Below are positions 1 through 9,149 of a stretch of 64,000 nt of DNA, piece by piece. Below the pieces are notes generated by a model that worked only from the letters and a program-made list of their open reading frames with translations, ran no database searches and was not told the DNA's origin. Origin of the DNA: Pseudomonas sp. 8O (GTDB lineage: Bacteria > Pseudomonadota > Gammaproteobacteria > Pseudomonadales > Pseudomonadaceae); the NCBI RefSeq assembly GCF_902506495.1, contig NZ_LR733265.1, positions 1,508,868-1,572,867 on the forward strand, read 5' to 3'. The stretch's first letter is position 1. Each line of letters starts with the position of its first letter. Position numbers and translations under genes: made by a program.

Positions 1-596
1 TGGCCTACTACCTGGCCGGGTTGCCATCGAATCGCGCCAACCTGCTGCTGGTGTTGGTACTGCTGCCGTTCTGGACCTCGCTGCTGGTGCGCACCACCTC
101 GTGGATAGCCCTGCTGCAGACCAACGGCGTGATCAATTCCTTCCTCATGGGCATCGGCCTGATCAGTCAGCCCTTCGAGATGCTCTACACCTCGTTCGCC
201 ACCGTGGTGGCGATGACCCACATCCTGCTGCCGTTCATGATCCTGCCGCTGTACAGCGTGATGCGCGGCATCGACCCCAGCTACATGCGCGCGGCGCTGA
301 GCCTCGGCGACAAACCCATTCCGGCGTTCGCCCGCATCTACTTCCCGATGACCTTGCCTGGCCTCAGCGCCGGAGCGCTGCTGGTGTTCATCATCTCGGT
401 GGGCTACTACATCACCCCGGCGCTGGTCGGCGGTACCGACGGACAGATGATCAGCAACATCATCGCCTTCCACATGCAGCGCTCGAACAACTGGGAGTTG
501 GCCGCCGCGCTGGGCTCGCTGCTGCTCGGGCTGATCCTGTTGCTGTACTGGGTGTACGACCGTTTCGTCGGCGCCAGCAATATCAAGTTGGGATGA
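1..596 (+). CDS. ABC transporter permease, PotB-like (5' truncated)
   Basis: Inner-membrane permease of a binding-protein-dependent importer of the spermidine/putrescine class. The reading frame is open from base 3, so the true start lies upstream of the window. Several hydrophobic helices are visible. The cytoplasmic EAA loop, which contacts the ATPase, covers about residues 90-120 of the visible part (AALSLGDKP followed by a conserved P-G pair). It is followed by a second permease, the usual PotB-PotC order, separated by 133 bp holding a palindromic repeat. The substrate cannot be read from the sequence; polyamine or a similar organic cation is the family default. Confidence 0.85.
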   Translation, partial: AYYLAGLPSNRANLLLVLVLLPFWTSLLVRTTSWIALLQTNGVINSFLMGIGLISQPFEMLYTSFATVVAMTHILLPFMILPLYSVMRGIDPSYMRAALSLGDKPIPAFARIYFPMTLPGLSAGALLVFIISVGYYITPALVGGTDGQMISNIIAFHMQRSNNWELAAALGSLLLGLILLLYWVYDRFVGASNIKLG

Positions 597-628
597 ACAT
601 GTCCGTACCGTCATTTCCTCATAACGGC

Positions 629-690
629 GTAGCCCGGATGCAATCCGGGAAAACCGGCCCCCATCCCTCCCCGGATTTCATCCGGGCTAC
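629..690. repeat. REP-like palindromic element, GTAGCCCGGATG family
   Basis: Two inverted arms: GTAGCCCGGATGCAATCCGG begins at 629 and the matching CCGGATTTCATCCGGGCTAC ends at 690. The same arm recurs at 16560, 22552, 29326, 39347 and 50986. It lies between two permease genes that would normally be tightly spaced. Confidence 0.85.
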
Positions 691-729
691 GGGCGGCACT
701 CGCCGTCCCTACAACCCGGGCTCAGCGCT

Positions 730-1584
730 ATGAAAATCCCCGCCTATTACGGCTTCTGGCACCACCTCGGCAGTTGGCTGCTCAAGGTCAGCTCCTGGCT
801 GGTGCTGCTGTTCCTGATCCTGCCGATTCTGGTGATCGTGCCGCTGTCGTTCAATGCCGAGCCGTTCTTCAGCTTCACCGAAGGCATGCTCAGACTGGAC
901 CCCGAGGCCTACTCGCTGCGCTGGTATCAGGAGATCTTCAACGATCCGAAGTGGATACTGGCAATCAAGAACAGTTTCTTCATCGGCATCCTCTCCACCA
1001 TTCTCGCCACGATTCTGGGTACCTGCGCCGCCGTGGGCCTGGCGCGCGACGAGATGCCCTTTCGCCGCTTCATCACCGCCCTGCTGCTGTCGCCGATGAT
1101 CGTGCCGCTGATCATCACCGCCGCTGGCATGTTCTTTTTTTACTCGGACCTCGGCCTGGCCGGCGGCTATCTAGGTGTGATCCTGGCCCACGCGGCGCTC
1201 GGCACGCCCTTCGTCATCATCACTGTCACCGCCACGCTCACCGGCTTCGACTACAGCCTGGCGCGCGCAGCGCTGAATCTCGGCGCCACGCCAATACGCG
1301 TGTTCTTCGACGTGATCATGCCGCTGATCCGCCCCGGCGTGATTTCAGGCGCACTGTTCGCCTTCATCACCTCCTTCGATGAGGTGGTGGTGATCCTGTT
1401 CATGGCCGGACCACAACAGCGCACCATTCCGCGGCAGATGTTCTCGGGCCTGCGCGAGCAGATCAACCCGAGCATCCTGGCCATCGCCACTCTGCTGATC
1501 CTGGTATCCATCGCGTTGCTGGTGACCATCGAACTGCTACGCCGCCGCGCCGAGCGGATGCGAGGGATCGAGATTCCGAACTGA
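730..1584 (+). CDS. ABC transporter permease, PotC-like
   Basis: Second permease of the importer begun upstream, 284 residues, the usual PotC length. The N-terminal helix is near residues 15-40, with further helices near 75-100, 112-140, 150-170, 205-225 and 245-268. The EAA loop is AALNLGATPIRVFFDVIMP followed by the conserved P-G pair. No convincing ribosome-binding site precedes the ATG, and an REP-like palindrome occupies the gap after the first permease, so expression relative to PotB may be lowered. ATPase and binding-protein genes are not in the window. Confidence 0.87.
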   Translation: MKIPAYYGFWHHLGSWLLKVSSWLVLLFLILPILVIVPLSFNAEPFFSFTEGMLRLDPEAYSLRWYQEIFNDPKWILAIKNSFFIGILSTILATILGTCAAVGLARDEMPFRRFITALLLSPMIVPLIITAAGMFFFYSDLGLAGGYLGVILAHAALGTPFVIITVTATLTGFDYSLARAALNLGATPIRVFFDVIMPLIRPGVISGALFAFITSFDEVVVILFMAGPQQRTIPRQMFSGLREQINPSILAIATLLILVSIALLVTIELLRRRAERMRGIEIPN

Positions 1585-1706
1585 TACCCGCCCCGAAGGG
1601 CGAGCATCACGCAGAACGCCGCCACTGTTCGTCCGAAGCCCATCGCCTTTATTATCAGCGGCCCGCCCTGCCTATCCACCTGCTTCGAGCACGACACGCC
1701 CTGACC

Positions 1707-2657
1707 ATGGATGCAACCCGAGACGTACATGAGCAGCGCCTGGCAGAGCAGGAGCGCGCTTTACTGTTCGAACGCCCGCATGCGGGGCCGCGCAAACCCT
1801 ACGAACGGGACAAACCACCGCCCCATGCGTTGGAAGACCGGCGCATCCTGCTTGCCATTCGCTACATTGAAGCCCATCTGGATCGGCCGCTCTCTCTTGA
1901 TCGCCTGGCTGCCCGCGCCAGCTTGAGCACCTTCCATTTTCAACGCCATTTCCGAGAGGTCATGGGCGAAAGCCCAAGCGAATACATTCGTCGCACCCGC
2001 CTCGACCGCGCGGCGATTCACCTGTTGATCTACCCGGAGTCGGTACTTTCCATCGCCCTGTCCGTTGGCTACTCCAGTCATGAGGCTTTCATCCGTGCCT
2101 TCCATCGCCAATTCGCCCTGACACCCACCCAGTACCGTCAGTTCGCGCGCCAGGCCAGCATCCCCGCCACCACCGAGGAATATCGGAGAGCTGCCGAAGT
2201 GCAGGTCATCCACTTACCCGATCTAGCGTTGCTGAGCATGCGTTTCTACGGCAGCTATGCGCGAGTTATGGATCATTGGCAACGCTTTGCCGAAGAGTTG
2301 AAACGTATCGGCTACCCACTGGATAACGCCAGGGCCATCGGAGCCATCACCGACAACCCGGAGATCACCCCCAACGACCTGGTGCGCTATGACTGCGCAG
2401 TGGTCGACCTCGGACTCCCCATCGGTGGCGCCCCACTGAGCCGAATGAGACTGCCAGCCGGACGCTACGCCTGTCTGCAACACCAGGCACCATACGATCA
2501 GGTATTCGCGGCCTATCGCACCCTCGCTGTGGCCTGGCCGGAAAGTTCCGGCGAGCGTTTTGTCCCCCAAGGTGGCTATGAGCTGTATCGCCAGCCACCC
2601 TGGTCGGGTGACGCCACGCAACAATGCCTGGATATCGCCCTCGGCCTGGAGGGCTGA
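1707..2657 (+). CDS. AraC-family regulator with GyrI-like effector domain
   Basis: 316-residue cytoplasmic transcription factor of the Rob/SoxS-plus-GyrI architecture. Residues about 45-145 form the double helix-turn-helix (LAARASLSTFHFQRHF, then IALSVGYSSHEAFIRAFHRQ). Residues about 165-316 resemble the GyrI-like small-molecule-binding domain, which in homologues senses hydrophobic compounds. The leading 40 residues are charged and poorly conserved, so the true start could be slightly downstream; the upstream ribosome site is weak. It stands directly upstream of the two-partner secretion pair, but nothing in the sequence proves that it controls it. Confidence 0.85.
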   Translation: MDATRDVHEQRLAEQERALLFERPHAGPRKPYERDKPPPHALEDRRILLAIRYIEAHLDRPLSLDRLAARASLSTFHFQRHFREVMGESPSEYIRRTRLDRAAIHLLIYPESVLSIALSVGYSSHEAFIRAFHRQFALTPTQYRQFARQASIPATTEEYRRAAEVQVIHLPDLALLSMRFYGSYARVMDHWQRFAEELKRIGYPLDNARAIGAITDNPEITPNDLVRYDCAVVDLGLPIGGAPLSRMRLPAGRYACLQHQAPYDQVFAAYRTLAVAWPESSGERFVPQGGYELYRQPPWSGDATQQCLDIALGLEG

Positions 2658-2780
2658 GGTGAACACAGCAAGTTCTATCAAGCTGCATCCAGGTCACACG
2701 CCCTATTCTTCGCCCTTGTCTTCGGCCTGCGTAAATTATCAAGGCCTGAGCAGCCGTCTGCCAGAAGGAAGCTGATCGCC

Positions 2781-4445
2781 ATGCGTGTTGCCACGAGCCT
2801 GTTGTCCGTCGCCTTGCTGGCCGCCGGGAATATCCTCACCAACTCGGCTCTGGCAGCCGTAGCGCCGGATGCTGGTCAGACCCAACAAAGCCTCGACCAG
2901 AAGCCTCTGCAGTTACCCAAGCGGCAATCCATAGACATCAACCTGCCCGACTCACCCGGTGATCAGGAGCAAAGCGCTGGGCCGAGCCTGCAAGTCACAG
3001 GTTTCGTCCTCGAGGGCAACAGCGCCATCCCCAATGAGCAACTGCTGACGCTGCTCGATGACCTGAACAATCGCACCCTCACACTTGGCGATCTGCAGGG
3101 CGCCGCCAATCGCATCACCCGCTTCTACCGCGAACGCGGTTACCCGCTGGCACGCGCCTATCTGCCCGCCCAGGAGATCGATGGCGGCATGGTTCGGATC
3201 GCCGTGCTCGAAGGCCGCTACGGCCAGGTGCAGATCAACGACAAGGCCGGCCTGGGTGGCAGCGCCCTCGCGCCCCTGGCGGCACTGCAAGCCGGCGATG
3301 CGGTGCAGGCCAGGCCGCTCGAACGCAGCCTGTTGCTGCTGCAGGACACGCCCGGCGTCGAGGTGAAGTCCACCCTGCGCCCCGGCACCAGCACCGGCAG
3401 CACCGACCTGCTGGTGAATATCGAGCGCGCACCGCTGCTGTCCGGCTCCATCGACGCCGACAACTACGGCAACCGCTTCACCGGTCAGTACCGCCTTGGC
3501 GGCACACTCAACATCAACAGTCCACTGGGACTGGGTGACCGTTTGACCCTGCGCGCCATGGGTTCGGACGAAGAACAGAATTACGGCCGCATCGCCTATC
3601 AGCTACCTGTCGGCCCCTGGTCGACTCAGCTCGGCGTGGCCTATTCGGACATGGACTATGAGCTGGCGAAGGACTTCGAAGACCTCGATGCCCATGGCAA
3701 TGCACGCATAGCCAGCGTCTTCGCCCTGCAACCGCTCGTGCGCTCGCGGGACTTCAGCCTCTATGCCCAGGCTCAATTCGACGACAAGCGCCTGCAGGAC
3801 GACATCGACCTGTTCGACCAGAAGAGCGAGAAACGCTCGCGCGTGGTCATCCTGACGCTCAACGGCAACAGCCGCGACACCCTGCTCGGCGGTGGCGTCA
3901 ACAGCTTCGCCCTGGCCTGGAGCCAGGGCAGCCTGAACATCGATGATGCCACTGCGCAACGTATCGACGACCTCACCGCCGGCACGGCCGGGCGCTTCCA
4001 AAAACTCAACCCCAGCCTGGTACGCCTGCAGCGCCTGACCGAACGCTTCAGCCTGTACACCCAGCTGCAAGGCCAATGGGCTGACGGCAACCTCGACAGT
4101 TCGGAAAAGCTCTACCTGGGCGGCGCCTACGGCGTGCGCGCCTACCCGCAAGGCGAAGCCTCCGGCGACCAGGGCTGGCTGGCCAACCTCGAACTGCGCT
4201 ATGCGCTGACCGACGCCTGGCAGCTCAGTGCCTTCGTCGACCATGGCCAGGTGCGCCTTAACAAGGACACCTGGGCCTCCGGCGAGAATCATCGCAGCCT
4301 TTCCGGTGCTGGCCTGGGCGCACGCTGGGCAGCCCACGGCTGGCAGGTCAGCGCCGTGACCGCCTGGAAACTGGGCAACAGCGACCCGCAGAGCGATGTC
4401 GACCGCAGCCCGCGCGTATGGGCGCAGGTGGTGCGCTTCTTCTAA
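2781..4445 (+). CDS. Two-partner secretion outer-membrane transporter TpsB (ShlB/FhaC family)
   Basis: 554 residues. A signal peptide covers about residues 1-26, ending near ALAAVA. One POTRA domain lies near residues 72-145 (from LQVTGFVLEGNSAIP to VLEGRYG), followed by the ShlB-type barrel. The chain ends in Phe-Phe, the usual C-terminal signature of an outer-membrane beta-barrel. The ribosome site AGAAGGAAG precedes the ATG. It should recognise and secrete the TpsA protein encoded 77 bp downstream; paired order B then A is common in this system. Confidence 0.93.
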   Translation: MRVATSLLSVALLAAGNILTNSALAAVAPDAGQTQQSLDQKPLQLPKRQSIDINLPDSPGDQEQSAGPSLQVTGFVLEGNSAIPNEQLLTLLDDLNNRTLTLGDLQGAANRITRFYRERGYPLARAYLPAQEIDGGMVRIAVLEGRYGQVQINDKAGLGGSALAPLAALQAGDAVQARPLERSLLLLQDTPGVEVKSTLRPGTSTGSTDLLVNIERAPLLSGSIDADNYGNRFTGQYRLGGTLNINSPLGLGDRLTLRAMGSDEEQNYGRIAYQLPVGPWSTQLGVAYSDMDYELAKDFEDLDAHGNARIASVFALQPLVRSRDFSLYAQAQFDDKRLQDDIDLFDQKSEKRSRVVILTLNGNSRDTLLGGGVNSFALAWSQGSLNIDDATAQRIDDLTAGTAGRFQKLNPSLVRLQRLTERFSLYTQLQGQWADGNLDSSEKLYLGGAYGVRAYPQGEASGDQGWLANLELRYALTDAWQLSAFVDHGQVRLNKDTWASGENHRSLSGAGLGARWAAHGWQVSAVTAWKLGNSDPQSDVDRSPRVWAQVVRFF

Positions 4446-4522
4446 CGCTGCAAACCCTTGATGGTTACACCGCAGGCCGAAACGCAACACTCCGCAGCCA
4501 GACGATTGATAAGGGGACACCC

Positions 4523-7500
4523 ATGAACCGCAGCTACGCTCTAATCTGGAACCACGCCCTGGGCAGCTGGGCCGTCGCCCATGAACACGCCCGCAAACGT
4601 GGCAAGGGCGCCGGTGCGGTATTGGCGGCGAGCCTCGTGCTGGCCGGCTCTACCTTCGCCGCCGACCTGCCCACTGGCGGCCAGGTGGTCTCCGGCAACG
4701 GCAGCATCAGCCAGCCCAACGGCCAGCAGATGGTCATCGATCAGGCCAGCAACAAGCTGGCCATCGACTGGCAGAGCTTCAACATCGGCACCGGCAACAA
4801 GGTGACCTTCAACCAGCCCGGCACCGACTCGATCGCCCTCAACCGGGTGCTCGGCACCGACGGCTCGAAAATCATGGGCCAGCTCGACGCCAATGGCCGG
4901 GTGTTCATCATCAATCCCAACGGGGTGCTTTTCGGCGCCGGGGCGCAGGTCAACGTAGGCGGTCTGGTCGCCTCCACGCTGGATCTTTCAGTGAGCGATT
5001 TCGAAGCAGGCAACTATGCCTTCAAGGGCGACGGCAGCAACGCTTCGATCATCAACGATGGGCGCATCACCGCCGCCGACGGCGGCAGCGTCGCCCTGCT
5101 CGGTGGCGCGGTAAGCAACAACGGCGTGATCATCGCCAACCAGGGCACGGTGGCCCTGGCCGCTGGTAATGCCGTCACCCTCGATTTCGCGGGTGACGGT
5201 CTGCTCAACGTGCAGGTCGACGAGGCCGTGAAGGACGCACTGGTGGAAAATCGTCAGTTGATCCAGGCCGATGGCGGCAACGTCATCCTGACCGCCAGCG
5301 CGGCCGATGCCCTGCTGCAGACGGTGGTCAACAACGACGGGGTAATCCAGGCCCGCACCCTGGGCGAGAAAGAAGGCAGGATCGTCCTGCTCGGCGACTT
5401 CGACGGCGGCACGGTACAGGTCGCCGGCACCCTGGATGCCAGCGCGGCGGATGGCGGCAATGGCGGCTTTATCGACACCAGCGGCGCCCATGTGCAGATC
5501 GCCGAAGGCACGACCGTCACCACCAAGGCCACGACCGGGCAAACCGGCACCTGGCTGATCGACCCGACCGACTTCACCGTCAGCGCTGGCGGTGCCAGCC
5601 AGACCACCAGCGGCATCGGCGCCACCACCCTCAGCACCAACCTGCAGAACACCAGCGTCACGCTACAGACCGTGGCGGGAGGCAGCGAAAACGGCGACAT
5701 CAACGTCAATGCTGCCGTGAGCTGGAGCGCGGATACCACGCTGACGCTCGATGCCCACGGCCGCATAAACGTCAACAAGGACATCACCGCCAGCGGCGAC
5801 AATGCAGCGCTGGTGTTGGCCTATGGCAATGGTTACAGCCTGAACCAGGGCGCCCGCATTACCCTATCCGGAGGCAATGCCGGACTGAATCTCGGTGGCA
5901 TCGACTACACCCTGATTCGCGACCTCGGCGCCCTGCAAGGAATCTCGGGAAGCGGCCACTATGCGCTCGCCATTGACCTCGATGCCGCTGCGACCAGCAC
6001 CTGGAATGCTGGAGCAGGCTTTGCTCCTATCGATGGCTTCAACGGCACTTTCGCCGGCCTCGGGCACACCATCGACAGCCTGCTCATCAACCGTCCGAAC
6101 GAGTCGACTGTCGGTCTGTTCGGCCTGACTGAAGCCACCATCCGCGATCTGACCCTGTCCAATATCTCCGTCACTGGCGCCGCCACCGTGGGTGCCCTGG
6201 TAGCACGGCTGAGCAGTAACGCTGCCAGCCTGACCAATACCCATGTCACCGGGCAAGTATCTGCGCAGGGCGATAGGGTCGGCGGGCTGGTGGGCTGGAG
6301 CGATCAGGGCGTCGTCAGCCAGTCCTCCTCTACAGCTACGGTCAGCGGGGCGAGTGAGGTGGGTGGCTTGATCGGTCGCAATCGTGCCGCCTCGGTCACG
6401 GACGCCTATGCAACGGGAGCGGTGACCGGTACGGGGAGTGCCATCGGTGGGCTGATCGGCAGTACCGTGCAGGGCACCACATTGACCAATGCTTACGCCA
6501 GCGGCCGAGTGACCGGTACTGGAGGGCTGGTGGGAAATGTTGATGGCTCCGGCGCTACGGTCACCAACAGCTACTGGGATATGGATTCGACCGGCCAAGC
6601 AAGCAGTGCCGCCGGCACTGGCATCGACTCCACCAACGCCCGCACCCAAGCCACCTACGCCGGCTTCGACTTCACCGATACCTGGGTGATGTTCGAGGGC
6701 GATACGCGGCCCATGCTGCGCGGCGAGTACTCGACGACCCTCTTCACGCCCCACGCCCTGCAACTGATGGTACTGAATCTGTCGGCCAACTACCGCCTGG
6801 GTACCGACCTGAATCTCGGTGAGGCACTGACAGCAGGCGGCAATGGCTACTACGGCGACGTCTGGGGAGCGGCAGGGTTCAAACCGGTGGGCAACTCCAG
6901 CACTCCCTTTACCGGCTCGCTGGATGGCCAAGGCCACCTGATTCGCGACCTCAGGATAAATCGTGCAAACGAAAGCGAAGTGGCACTGATCGGGCAGACA
7001 GCAGCTGGGGCGCAGATTCACGACCTGGGAATGGTGGGTGGCAGCGTTCATGGCGGGTCCAATGCTGCCAGCCTGGTAGGCATCAACTACGGCGGCATAC
7101 TGAGCGACCTCCATACCAACGTCACCATTAGCGCCACTGAGCGAGGAGCTGGTGGCTTGGTGGCACGCAACCGGGACAACGGCATCATTCGCAACAGTTA
7201 TGCCACCGGCAATGTCAGCGGCGCGGAGAACGTCGTAGGTGGACTGACCGGTGAAAACTGGGGCCTGGTGGAAAACTCCTATGCCACGGGCAACGTCAAC
7301 GGGGTCATATTTTCCGGTGGTCTCATAGGTACCAACACCGGAACCATCCGCAACGCCTATGCCACCGGCCAGGTGCAAGGCACACAGTATGTAGGCGGTC
7401 TGGCCGGGTATGCCGGCGGCTTGATCGAATACACCTACGCCACCGGTGGCGTGAGCGGAGTGACGTCCGTAGGGGGTTTGGTAGGCGATATAGGAACCGG

Positions 7501-8902
7501 ACGCGTAGTGGACTCGTTCTGGAATACCGATACCTTCAGCGGCCCCGGCGCGGGCACCATTGGTGGATCTGCGACCGTGGAGAATCTACACGGCCTGGAC
7601 AGCACGGCGTTACGCGACGCCTCCAACTATGCCACCTGGAACCTGGCCACCAGCGGCGGCAGCAATGCAGTGTGGAGGATCTATGAAGGGCAAACTGCAC
7701 CGCTGCTGCGCAGTTTCATGCAAAGCGTGACCATCACGGCGACGGACATCGGCAATAAAACCTACGATGGCCAGAGCAGCGGCACCAGTGGCTATACAAC
7801 GGATCTTGGCACTACCCTGGATGATGATCTGCTGCTTGGTAGCCTGACCTACTCCAGCGCCTCGCAGAATGCCGGCAGCTACAGCACCACCGATGGTGGT
7901 CTCAGCCTGGACGGGCTGTATTCGGGCCAGCAGGGCTACGACGTCAGCTACGCCGATACCACCCTGACCATCGACAAGGCCGCACTCACCGTCACCGCCA
8001 ACGACGCCAGCAAGACGTACGATGGCCTCGCCTTCACTGGCGGCAACGGCGTCAGCTACAGCGGCTTCGTCAATGGCGAGGACGCCGGCGTGCTTGGTGG
8101 CACGCTGGTCTACGGTGGTAGCGCACAGGGTGCGGTCAACGCCGGCAACTATGACCTCAGCGTCAGCGGCCTGAGCGCCGACAACTACGCCATCAGCTAC
8201 ACCACAGGTAGCCTGAATGTCGGTAAGGCCCAAGCTACCATCACCGCCAATAGCGGTCAGGTGACCTACAACGGCCAACAGCAGAGCATTACCGGCTTCA
8301 CCGCCAGCGGTTTGGTCAACGGTGAAACGGCAACCGTGCTCAGCGGTATCAGCACCACCGGCGGCGCTGGCATCAATGCCGGCAGCTACACCCATAGCGC
8401 CAGTGGCACGGACGTCAACTACAACCTGATGTTCGTCGATGGCACACTGACCATCGACAAGGCCGCGCTCAGCGTCATCGCCAACGACGCCAGCAAGACG
8501 TACGATGGTCTCGCCTTCACTGGCGGCAACGGCGTCAGCTACAGCGGCTTCGTCAATGGCGAGGACGCCGGCGTGCTTGGTGGCACGCTGGTCTACGGTG
8601 GTAGCGCACAGGGTGCAATCAATAACGGCAGTTATGCTATCAGCACTAATGGCCTGACCTCCGGCAACTACGCCATTACCTTCATAGACGGCACCCTGAC
8701 CATCAGCGGCCAATCCCAGGGCCAGCCAAGCAACCCGGTGGCAGAAATACCTCGGGCCTACACCGATATTCTCGCCGCCATTCAAAGCGACCCTGATAGC
8801 GAGGCGAGTACTCCCTCACTCAACCCGGACGAACTCTATCGAATCGCCGATAGAGGCATCCGGCTACCAGAAGGCCTTGACGGAGCGTCGCGAGACAATT
8901 GA
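4523..8902 (+). CDS. TpsA exoprotein / filamentous-haemagglutinin-like adhesin with GLUG and MBG repeats
   Basis: 1459 residues. The start is the ATG at 4523 because it has a good ribosome site (AAGGGGA, 4511-4517) and opens an extended signal peptide region (MNRSYALIWNHALGSWAV). An earlier in-frame start at 4418 would overlap tpsB and lacks this support. The TPS domain follows (residues about 50-170) with the NPNG motif at 131-134. GLUG-type repeats (GGLVG...YATG) fill roughly 585-980. From about 1065 to 1395 there are tandem MBG/YDG beta modules (KTYDG, GSYTHS). The tail is short and acidic with no wall or membrane anchor. Likely surface-released adhesin; the ligand is unknown. Confidence 0.92.
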   Translation: MNRSYALIWNHALGSWAVAHEHARKRGKGAGAVLAASLVLAGSTFAADLPTGGQVVSGNGSISQPNGQQMVIDQASNKLAIDWQSFNIGTGNKVTFNQPGTDSIALNRVLGTDGSKIMGQLDANGRVFIINPNGVLFGAGAQVNVGGLVASTLDLSVSDFEAGNYAFKGDGSNASIINDGRITAADGGSVALLGGAVSNNGVIIANQGTVALAAGNAVTLDFAGDGLLNVQVDEAVKDALVENRQLIQADGGNVILTASAADALLQTVVNNDGVIQARTLGEKEGRIVLLGDFDGGTVQVAGTLDASAADGGNGGFIDTSGAHVQIAEGTTVTTKATTGQTGTWLIDPTDFTVSAGGASQTTSGIGATTLSTNLQNTSVTLQTVAGGSENGDINVNAAVSWSADTTLTLDAHGRINVNKDITASGDNAALVLAYGNGYSLNQGARITLSGGNAGLNLGGIDYTLIRDLGALQGISGSGHYALAIDLDAAATSTWNAGAGFAPIDGFNGTFAGLGHTIDSLLINRPNESTVGLFGLTEATIRDLTLSNISVTGAATVGALVARLSSNAASLTNTHVTGQVSAQGDRVGGLVGWSDQGVVSQSSSTATVSGASEVGGLIGRNRAASVTDAYATGAVTGTGSAIGGLIGSTVQGTTLTNAYASGRVTGTGGLVGNVDGSGATVTNSYWDMDSTGQASSAAGTGIDSTNARTQATYAGFDFTDTWVMFEGDTRPMLRGEYSTTLFTPHALQLMVLNLSANYRLGTDLNLGEALTAGGNGYYGDVWGAAGFKPVGNSSTPFTGSLDGQGHLIRDLRINRANESEVALIGQTAAGAQIHDLGMVGGSVHGGSNAASLVGINYGGILSDLHTNVTISATERGAGGLVARNRDNGIIRNSYATGNVSGAENVVGGLTGENWGLVENSYATGNVNGVIFSGGLIGTNTGTIRNAYATGQVQGTQYVGGLAGYAGGLIEYTYATGGVSGVTSVGGLVGDIGTGRVVDSFWNTDTFSGPGAGTIGGSATVENLHGLDSTALRDASNYATWNLATSGGSNAVWRIYEGQTAPLLRSFMQSVTITATDIGNKTYDGQSSGTSGYTTDLGTTLDDDLLLGSLTYSSASQNAGSYSTTDGGLSLDGLYSGQQGYDVSYADTTLTIDKAALTVTANDASKTYDGLAFTGGNGVSYSGFVNGEDAGVLGGTLVYGGSAQGAVNAGNYDLSVSGLSADNYAISYTTGSLNVGKAQATITANSGQVTYNGQQQSITGFTASGLVNGETATVLSGISTTGGAGINAGSYTHSASGTDVNYNLMFVDGTLTIDKAALSVIANDASKTYDGLAFTGGNGVSYSGFVNGEDAGVLGGTLVYGGSAQGAINNGSYAISTNGLTSGNYAITFIDGTLTISGQSQGQPSNPVAEIPRAYTDILAAIQSDPDSEASTPSLNPDELYRIADRGIRLPEGLDGASRDN
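7964..8616 (+). repeat. Near-identical internal repeat pair in the TpsA MBG region
   Basis: About 170 bp at 7964-8133 recurs at 8447-8616 with only a few substitutions. The offset is 483 bp (161 codons), so the frame is kept. The intervening module is diverged. This is a substrate for in-frame expansion or contraction of the adhesin. Confidence 0.9.
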
Positions 8903-9149
8903 TCGCTGCATTACCCCTCCACCCTGAATCTGACGGATCACCAAGGATGGTGACTGTCAGCAGCCTTTCCCCTGGCGCCTGCTGCGGCGTAGAATCGACG
9001 TATTTCCCGCCAGGCATCCTCCGGCGGGCCTGTGAGCCCTGGCTGCGCGAACGGTGATCCCGTCTCGTCATGCAGCCCACGACACGCGGTGACCTGCCGC
9101 CCACGACGCTCACCGCCTACATAACCGAATTAGCCGCAGGATCATCGTC

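Noticed and set aside
4418..4522. Upstream extension of tpsA to 4418
   Set aside because: Would overlap tpsB, lacks a ribosome site, and the extended signal peptide begins exactly at 4523.
5864..7378. 504-codon open frame opposite tpsA
   Set aside because: Mirror of the repetitive TpsA coding sequence, no ribosome site and no protein-like features.
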